The notes under the pieces: generated by a model
Seen by the model: only the letters and a program-made list of their open reading frames with translations
Databases searched by the model: none
What the model was told of the DNA's origin: nothing
DNA from: Euptelea pleiosperma
Lineage: Eukaryota > Streptophyta > Magnoliopsida > Ranunculales > Eupteleaceae
DNA length: 64,000 nucleotides
Assembly (NCBI GenBank): GCA_035048495.1
Contig: CM068553.1
Span: forward strand, 9,727,259-9,791,258
Direction of reading: 5' to 3'
Part shown: one piece after another, positions 55,901 through 64,000 of the stretch
Layout of the letters: each line of letters begins with the position of its first letter
Numbering within the stretch: the stretch's first letter is position 1
Position numbers and translations under genes: made by a program

Positions 55901-56046
55901 ATTTTTTGAAGCGGCGATGATCGTGCGCCACATATGCCTGGGTTTAGGATTTGATTTTTAAAAAAAACTTTTTTGAAAAGTAAACATGGGTATATATATG
56001 TGGCACGCAATCATCGCCGCTTCAAAATCCCACCGCTTCAAAAAAT
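55901..56046. repeat. Long imperfect hairpin (about 45-bp arms)
   Basis: ATTTTTTGAAGCGGCGATGATCG and GCGCCACATATG on the left are mirrored by CATATATATGTGGCACGC and AATCATCGCCGCTTCAAAA on the right, about 45 bp from the first arm. The right side carries an extra CACCGCTTCAAAAAAT copy of the tip. It is probably a foldback MITE and would form a stable RNA stem if transcribed. Confidence 0.7.
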
Positions 56047-59000
56047 TTCTCATATATATTATATGTTCAAACATTTTAATTTTTTACTCTCTTCTTCTCA
56101 CTTCTACCAGTAGAATCTTCAATGCAGTTTAAATACTTGTAGTTATTGTGAAGTAGCTAGGTTGGTTCCCAAGACCAAGACTTAAGTTCACAAGTCTGGA
56201 ATCGATACGCTTTGTCTGTTTATGACATGTACAGATCATATAACGTTTCGTTTGGGCATCTAAGCACTAGCAACGTCGAGGTCACGGGCTCTATCAATCC
56301 CAATTTACCCATTTAAATAAAATGATTAATATGTGGAGTCTTGTGAACATGGGATCGAGCTGGGTCTTCAAGGAAAGGCATAGTCTTCCCTTTAGAGAGA
56401 AGAGAGAAGAAAGAAAGTTTAGAAACTGCACTGCAACTCTTGAGCTAGTGACACAATAATATTTTAAGGTATTTCTTAATCAAGTTGCTTTTATTAAAGA
56501 AATCAACCCATTACCATCTCCTAATAAACAATTAATATATTGTATGAAGCTAATCCCTGGACCACTTATAAAAAAAGAAAAACAATTACATCCATGTGAC
56601 TGGCACCTATCGCCTCGAATATGGCATAATGTCGCATGGTTCCACTTTCTCAGAAGTTCCCCTGCTTTCGGTTCGGGGTGACCAGCGATTGTTGCACCAC
56701 ATTTGCTTATCCTCCAGGGAAGACCAACTGAAAGCATTCATATTGAGTTAATTAATCTTATTGCATTGAGCAATGGGATTATTTTAGAGACTAAACAACC
56801 GACCAAACTGCGGTTCCCACGTGATGGATAGCGATCGGTTTGGAATCATGCTAGTCATCCCTTCACCTGCTTGCTCCACTTGATGGAAGTTTAACTCTAA
56901 TCCAATTGGTTAGCATTATGTCAACGGTTTCCTTTCACACTTATCGAGACGCGCGCGGGGTCTTTTATGTAACACCATGACTTGTCCCTCTAAACCCTTA
57001 ATTATTTTACATGATCTTGAGCACATTGGATCCTCTTGTAAGGGTTTCATTTGGGTATTGAATTTCAATCCTCATCAACATATTTCCTTAAAACATTTGA
57101 TTACGCAGGTTAATAGCATTCCTAAGATATCCTAAGTCATGTTCTTCCCACAAGATCATAGTATGGTAAACCTAGTACTTAGTAGATTTGTTATTATCAC
57201 TTGTCTATAAAGATTAGTCTAGCTCTAGATTTCTTTAATTTGTTCCATTTTAAGTAAATAATATATATATAGGATTCTTACAATGTTCTCAACTCAATTG
57301 ATTAACTAATAAAACTATAATTTAAAGTACAAATAAATATTTATAAATAGCGCTAACAAACTATATTAAAACTCTATAAAGTGGAAATTGAAAAATCCGG
57401 CTCCTACCTATATGGAAGTGCCAAATATCTATGCAAACGTACAGCAAGAATTTGAGTTCGCCATTAACAATTTATTAGACACGACTTTGTATATAAGTTT
57501 CGTCATTTTTAATATAGAAGAGATCGAACTTAACAATTATGTTTAAAATTCTAAATTTAAATATGTTTTTTCTTGTACTTGCTAACTTGCATTGATGCAA
57601 TATCCAGATAAAGATCTTGTCCCCAATAACATATGGTGCTAAATATCACAAAGAAAGATGATATAACTTTGAGGAAATACATGGTTTTTTTTAACATTCT
57701 AAAAGTTTTTAATTTATATATGAAAACAATGACTTGGTTGAAAATATTATCCAAAAATGTATTAACCATTTGACAAGCTTGAAAAATGATTGTTTCTTAA
57801 GGTGGGCTCAATATTTTAACAAGAAAGGAATGGATGGTAGAAAGAAGAAGGGGAAAGAATGCAAGTTTTAAGTGCAAAAAATATGATTACAATAACATGA
57901 CTAAGTGGTAAAATATTAGCTATAGGGAAGGAGTAACAGCTCAAGTTATTTGTAAAGAATGGCTGTTGAGTTCACTTTTTAATAGAACCCATAAAACAAT
58001 GGATTAAACTAGTCAGGGATTTTAAAAACTAAGGCAATGGATCATGTTCTGTTGGATATGATAATAAATATCAAATGTTCAAAAGGGTTTGTAAGATTAC
58101 CTAATAATGCTAAAGGTAGTTCTTTGTTGTGTGTGTGAAACTTTAAAAAAAATAAAAAATTAAAAGCTGTTGTCACAACTCTTCTTGTGTCACAGTTCTT
58201 GAGATTAAGTTCATAGATCTCCATTTGGTTTTCAAATCTTCATGGCTGGGATTTTCCTAAGTAGACTAAACCTGTTACAAGATCACATCCATTATTAGGG
58301 TTTATCAGTGATAATCATATGAGAGTTCTTACTAAAGGTGCTCCTCCCAAGCTAAGAGGAGACGAAACTTCAAAAACAAAAAAATGAGGTTTAGGTATCT
58401 CCCTCGTGTGATTTTTTTTCTTAAATGGTACGTTTCGCACATACAAGTACCGTGTGCGAGGTGAAAATCGCACATTCTTTAGCAAAATGTTTCACACACA
58501 CACCTAACGGATGCATTGCATATATAAACCGATCAAACGTGAGTCCTCTTCATTTTTTCCTCTTGGTTCATGCTCTAACCCTAGACTAGGAGATTAACAA
58601 TTCGCCTAGACGATCATCTCCACCGACGACGACTAGATCAGTTTAATTAACCAAAAATGAACCGTGATGACTCAGTCACTCTAGCTAGCTAGGTACAACT
58701 ACATCTTTCTTTCTCTTTCTCTCAGTAATTAACCCAAGATTTTTGTCTTACTTTTTCTCTTTCATGTGCACTAAAAAAAACAATTGAGAACGGTTCAAAA
58801 TAGTTCCTAAGAAGTAAACTAGGTATGGCTCAAAACGGGCGTTGCGAACATTTCAGAACAGCTCAAAACCATTATGCCAGTTTCATAAATAAGAAACGGT
58901 TCAATTCATTCTTCGTTTTTTAATCAGAACAATTTTGAACCGATTTATAACTATCCCTAAAAGGAACTGTTTTGGCTACATTTAGGAAGGGTTGAGGCTC

Positions 59001-59096
59001 TAAACTGTTTGTACAAGGGACAGTTTTGGTCACCCGTAGGCATACCAATAGAAGCAGATCCGTTGGAGCAAACTACAACCTAGCAACCATTTTATC
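56047..59096. other. Intergenic DNA, no recognised gene
   Basis: AT-rich throughout. Open frames at 56480-56737, 57557-57769 and 58042-58224 (minus strand) show no domain I can name. Positions 58780-59030 repeat AACGGTTCAAAA/TTTTGAACCG words and look like a decayed hAT MITE. Confidence 0.45.
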
Positions 59097-59822
59097 ATAT
59101 TAGAGAGAAAATATACATTGTAATAAAGTGCATGAGATTCATCATATCTACTTCACCACATATTCTCTTCGTTGTCAAGATTAGGATTATTATCAATTAG
59201 GATAGAGATTAGATTTTTCATATATAATTCGATAGATTAGGATTTAGTTTTCTTTCTTCATTGAGCTCTTGTAATGATCTACATAAGAACTTGATTAGGG
59301 TTGATCTGATTATCCATTTTACAATAAATCTAATTTCCTACCATGGTATCAGAGCCATTGATCTCCTGGGATCAAGCTCTCCTCTTGGTTGTACTTGTTC
59401 TCCCACGGGTGTTGTCGACGTCACTGCCTGTGGGGGCCTTAACTTTAAGCGTTTTATTACTTTTCCTTTTCTTTGTTATTTATTTTCTTTTGTTAAACCA
59501 TGCCGAAGCTTCACCATAGATGGGGCCATTAAAGGAGGAATGACACATGTTGCTGGTTCCATTTTCTTCCACCATCATACTCGAGCAGCCATCGTGTGCT
59601 TCACCATCAACCCTAGTCAAGCTCTTAAATTGAGCATTAAAAAAGTTCAATAAAGAAAAAATTAAATCTTACTTAAATCATAATCTCTATCTTAATTGAT
59701 AATAATCTTAATCTTGACAACTAAGAGAATATATATGTGATGAGATACATCAATTGTAATACGATGTATCTCATGCACTTTATTACAATGTATATTTTAT
59801 CTCTAATACATATAAATGTCTT
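59097..59822. mobile_element. LTR relic with inverted LTR ends
   Basis: The left LTR (about 59097-59340, plus orientation) ends just before a perfect primer-binding site TGGTATCAGAGCC at 59344-59356. The right part (about 59690-59822) is the start of the same LTR in the opposite orientation: its reverse complement shares AAAATATACATTGTAATAAAG, GTGCATGAGAT and TTGTCAAGATTA with the left copy. The interior (59357-59690) has no gag or pol. An intact element would have LTRs in the same direction, so it is rearranged. Confidence 0.72.
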
Positions 59823-60879
59823 GTACTAAATTTATATGAAGTAGTTTTTACATCTAGTTGCTCTAAATGTAAGTTTTCTATGGACATAATCTTAGTAACC
59901 AGAACCGTGTCCTAAGGGTAGCGGCCCCGAACTCAAACGTGAACTTATGGTTTGGGTGTGGATTTGCCGTCAGTCCGTGCTCCAACTTCTATGAATCTGT
60001 GCTCCCTACTTTATGAATCCACGCCTAAGAGGAAGGAGAACGGACCGTCGAGATGGCATGTAAACTCGTCCACGTCGGCCAAAAATGCGAAGAAGTTGTA
60101 AAGATCGACGGTGATCGACCCTCCTCTCCATATGCTTCAATGGTCTGTCGTTCACAACCATGGTTATAAACTCCATCAGTAAAGGAGCTTATGTCTGATC
60201 ACGGCATGTGTGTGTCAAATCTTCCGATCCTCCGGCAAGATGGAGCTGAATCTTTGAAGAAAAGGAGATTAAATACTGAATCAACCATTTTTTTCAGGTT
60301 TGAAGGTTGAGAAATAGAGATCGAGAGAGAGATGGTTTTAGTTTTCGAATAAGGAGGCATTGTCCTAACTAGGGTTTTTTTTTTTATATTATTGGGTTTC
60401 AGAGAAAGGAAGTTGGTGTTGGAGGAGGAAAAAAAAAATTCTTCTAATTTCGTTTTGGAAAGTAATTGGGGTGTCCCTTATGAAAAGACACTAATGCCCT
60501 TATTAAGTGCAGTAATGACAACTGTTTGGTTATTATTGAGGGTAAATCTATCTTTTCATGGAAGGCGCTCCAGCCGCTCCCCTTTTTATTTAAGTTTCTA
60601 ATTGTCAGCTTCTTTATCACTCTCCAAAGAATGTTTTAGGGCGTGTTTGTTTGCCAATTTTTAAAAATGAATTTGTCGCCTAAGTCACCCAAAAATACAC
60701 TCTTATTTTCTTATATAATTGGAAAATGCATATTTTTGGACCTATATATATATATATATATATATATGGCACACTCTAGATGCGCTTTGAACTTTGGGAC
60801 ATTATTGAATTTGACGCTCCCACATGCCCGCTCCTGCTCTATGCTCTGGTCACTTAGGCCATAAAACTCGAAACTAATG
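59823..60879. other. Intergenic DNA, no recognised gene
   Basis: Positions 59900-60330 are moderately GC-rich (AACGGACCGTCGAGATGG) but open frames are short and unrecognised. An (AT)n tract lies at 60743-60768. Confidence 0.4.
60743..60768 (+). repeat. (TA)n microsatellite
   Basis: Thirteen TA units, uninterrupted, just left of the truncated Copia element. Confidence 0.9.
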
Positions 60880-63800
60880 TGATAATAGATATCTTATAAA
60901 AATAGAAAAAAATTTAGTATAGTCAATACCTACTTTTGTAGAAAAAATTCACAATTAACCTAGCCTTGTATCCCGTAATACCATCTTCTTTCTGTCTACA
61001 AAGCCACTTGTTATGTAGAATTTTTTTTCCTTTAGGTAATTGGATCAAATCCATGTCTAGTTTGATGATAGAATGTCCTTATTATAATCCATTGCTTGCT
61101 CCCATTTGTCTTTGATTTCAACTTTCAAAGCTTCTCCATAACATTCTGATTCACTATATTGTCATTTAATATATAATAAATAATAAAGAGAAGGTAAATA
61201 ATAAAATTAAGTGTTAATTTGTATCTTTAGATGATCTTCTCTTTGAAGAATTTGAGGTTCTACCTATAGACTTCCATCTTGAAGTTTTAGTTAATTAAAC
61301 CTTATAATTACTAGATATCTCATCAAGTTCTATAAACTCGCTATTCTCGTTCTTCTCTTTTCGTTGTTCCGATTTATATTTAATTATACAAGATATTTTC
61401 ATTGAATATCACATATTTATTTCTAATGATTTTTTGACTTTCAACATCCCCAATTCGATAACCAAAATAATTAATTAAGACTATATATCTAATAAATGTT
61501 CAATTTTAGACTTTAGATTAAGTTTCGAATCAATATGAACATAAGAGATACGATAAAAAAAATTTAAGTGTGATAAATTTATATTTTTTCTAGTCAATGC
61601 TTTTTTTAGTAATCCACCATCCAAAACAACTGAAGGTCTTTTATTAATCAAGTAAACTACATAATTTACATCTGTCCAAAACTATTTATGTTGATGCTTC
61701 TAACACACTCCAAAATATTTTTGTTCATACATTTAGCTACACCATTTTGCTAAAGTATTTTGAGAATCATTTTGTCTCTTGATTCTATTAATTGCATAAT
61801 ATTCTGCAAATTCATTATTATAGTATTCTCCCCATTATCTAATTTGAGCATTTTAGATCCAAAGTGTTTCATTCTCAACCAAGAATTTCTATTCTTGAGC
61901 ACATTAAATACTTTTGATTTCCTGAGCACATTAAATACTTTTGATTTATTTTTCAAAAAATAAACTCATAGTTTTCTAGTAGCATCATCAATAAAAGTGA
62001 TAAAATAAAGAGAGCCATCAAGAAAAAGTACCTTGGTTGACCCTACTCATTAGTGTAAACCACTTATAACTTTTTAACCTTGGAGTCCTTTCAACATTTG
62101 AGAAACTAATCTTCCTCTATTTTCTATAGATATAATCTTTGTAAAACCTCAAATCTATATAATTGTAATCCTAACAACTTTTATTTTAAAAGAAAAACCT
62201 TTATTTTCACTTATATGCCTATTCAGTGATACCATGTGCTCATATTCAACCCTTAATGAAGCAACTATGATGGAACTCTTAGAATCGAATGTCGAGTAGA
62301 GTACGTATGCCTTCTTTCATATCCCAATTAAGCTATCACCATAGCCCCTTTTATGATTTTTCAAGAATCACTTATGAAAGTTGTCATGTATCCAGATTCT
62401 ACAAGCTAGCTGACCAACTGAACTCAAATTTCTTTTCAAATTAGGCATATGCCTAATATCTTTTAGTTTCAAAATTGTCTACTTCAACTGATTTATCTTA
62501 TCATCCCATTTTTTCAATAATGTTATTGGGTTCATCATTGCCAAAATAGACTCTACCAAAGTTATCCTAAACATAATTATGAAAAATATCATTGTGCGAT
62601 GTAGCATGAAATAATGTACTAGAATCAATAAACTAAGATTTATTATGAGTATGAAAAGTTAAAACTAGGGCATTAGAAATATTATCATCAAAGATATTTA
62701 CTGAATCTTTTCTTTTCTAATTGTTGCTTTCTAGCTGCTTCTTTGTTGATTTGCAGTTCTTTTTTATGTACCTCTTTTTGACATAGTTTCAGTAATCTCC
62801 CCATTTTCATGTGAGGTTTAAATTTATTATTTTCAACATTGATCGTCCATGTATTTTGCTTTTTCTATGTCTTCATTCTTCTCTCTTCAACATGGCATTC
62901 TCTAATATTTTATTCGAAGAATCCAAATTTTTTTATTAGCTTTCTCTCTTAGGATGACATCTACGACATCATCATATTTCAACATTCTCATTCTAGAAGA
63001 ATTGTTTACAGCCATCATCAAATTTTCTAGCTCTCTAGTATATATCCTTGATAATATTAGAAAAAACCTAATTTCATCATCAATGTTGATGCCTATGGAT
63101 TCCAACTAGCTCATTATTGTATTGAATTCATTGATGAGATGTGTTGCCACACTTCCATCATCAACTATCTTTATATTGAGCATTTTTTTCTTTAGAAATA
63201 CCTTGTTGCAAGCAGAGGATTTTCGTACATCCTTGATGGGGCATCCATCATATTTTTGATCGTCTTATCCTTTTAGAGATGTTTAAGGCTATAAATGCAA
63301 CAAGCTAGAGTAAGTCGCATTGTACCTACGGGTTTATCTCTCACTCGTCATCTATCATCTTTTTTGGCCTTTTCAATTTTCCTCCAAAAGAAATATAGAG
63401 ATCTTTTTGATAGAGGTAGTTCTCATTTGCATATTTTATAATTCAAAGTCCGCCATGTCATTGAAATTCTCGATTCTAACCTTTCCTTCTTCTGATATCT
63501 CTCCAACTGAAATGACGATCTACCAACTATGGCTCTGAGGCTTGTCAGGAACGAACACATCCTTATTAGATGCAAAATTAAAAGAAAAAAGAAACAAGCT
63601 ACCCATAACACAAGATATATGTGGTTCACCCAATGTGAACTACATCCATGTAGATCGCAATCGATTCACTATTAAGAATGAGAGATCACTAATAAAGGGA
63701 ATAAAACTCCTCGTCATTTTATAAGAATAAAAAAAACCTCACCCTCATATTCTCCTTATGATTCACTGTCCAAATTAATCAAAGATGACTTTAAATAGAA

Positions 63801-64000
63801 GTTTATAAACCTAAAAACAAAGATATTTGGTATAGATTGAAATAAGGTATTTCTAGTCGAATAGCCCTTAAATCAATATTATTTTTTTGATTATTTAATC
63901 CTGCAAAAATTTATTTCTTGATCGAACAGGGTAAACCGGGTGTCGAATCCGCACTCGGGTTAGAGAAGTAACATTAAAGAAAATAAGCAAGGAAATGATG
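60880..64000 (-). mobile_element. Degenerate Copia retrotransposon, 3' truncated
   Basis: Read from right to left on the minus strand: sequence resembling a 5' LTR fills the last 450 bp of the window (63546-64000). A damaged primer-binding-site region (GCCTCAGAGCCATAG on the minus strand, near 63540) follows. Then a gag-like segment carries LMMAVNNSS and KYDDVVDVILRE (62902-63105). Integrase words follow (MLKLDNGENT near 61840, then YLINKRP and GGLL near 61600-61660). Last is the start of the reverse transcriptase (IKDKWEQAM near 61120, NKWL near 61000). The rest of the reverse transcriptase and RNase H are missing at about 60880. Stops and frameshifts are frequent. The element may run past the window end. 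Confidence 0.78.
62902..63105 (-). pseudogene. Copia gag fragment
   Basis: The 67-codon frame has a leucine-rich stretch followed by ELENLMMAVNNSS and LKYDDVVDVILREKANKK. This is the usual run of the UBN2-type gag domain of plant Copia elements (a MAV..SS block, then KL.YDDV..LIL.E). Frames on both sides are broken. Confidence 0.65.

Noticed and set aside
1..64000. CRISPR arrays, operons, phage or bacterial systems
   Set aside because: The DNA is clearly plant nuclear, with spliced genes and plant retroelements. No regularly spaced repeats of the CRISPR kind exist.

Overview
The window is nuclear DNA from a flowering plant. It has AT-rich sequence, many GT-AG introns, and dense fragments of plant mobile elements: Copia LTR retrotransposons, TRIM-like elements, L1-type LINEs, hAT and Mutator-like elements, and Helitrons. 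Nothing points to a grass (coding GC is moderate and introns are long), but I cannot place the species. Only two protein-coding genes that look intact are visible.

Gene 1 fills the left half on the + strand, about 4.26-31.2 kb. It encodes an armadillo-repeat kinesin of the plant ungrouped KIN-U class, closest by recall to Arabidopsis ARK3/KIN-UA. I assembled 20 exons with phase-consistent GT-AG junctions: 2,820 coding nt, 939 codons plus stop. Exons 2-8 hold the motor domain, exons 9-14 a coiled coil, and exons 15-20 the ARM repeats. Nearly 90% of the gene is intron, and the large introns are full of insertions. Intron 15 holds a Pack-MULE with long TIRs, a near-perfect 9-bp target duplication and a captured, broken fragment of a PUB27/28/29-type U-box E3 ligase gene. 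Intron 3 holds a 343-bp TRIM element that landed in one copy of a tandem duplication, so the empty site survives next to it. Intron 8 holds a short non-autonomous Helitron with textbook ends. Intron 11 holds a hAT relic with an 8-bp target duplication. Intron 6 holds a reversed LINE endonuclease fragment.

From 31.2 to 42.7 kb there is no gene. The stretch holds a degenerate Copia pol (+ strand) split by a minus-strand short LTR element that left a CATGG target duplication, then a second pair of nested LTR relics, then a GAA-rich duplicated tract.

Gene 2, at 42.7-43.6 kb on the minus strand, is an intronless AHL gene (AT-hook plus PPC/DUF296 domain, 303 aa), closest to Arabidopsis AHL22/AHL24. 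A purine-rich leader region lies on its 5' side.

The right third (44-64 kb) contains no gene I recognise. It holds foldback/Helitron family members, two MITEs with clean target duplications, a long hairpin, LTR fragments in inverted arrangement, and a degenerate minus-strand Copia element that runs to or past the window end. One foldback family (about 350 bp, arms with a CACGTGGCACACTC-type start and GACCGTATGGATGTTTGGCC) recurs in both flanks and inside the kinesin introns. It sometimes has Helitron termini, and it is the main repeat theme of the window.
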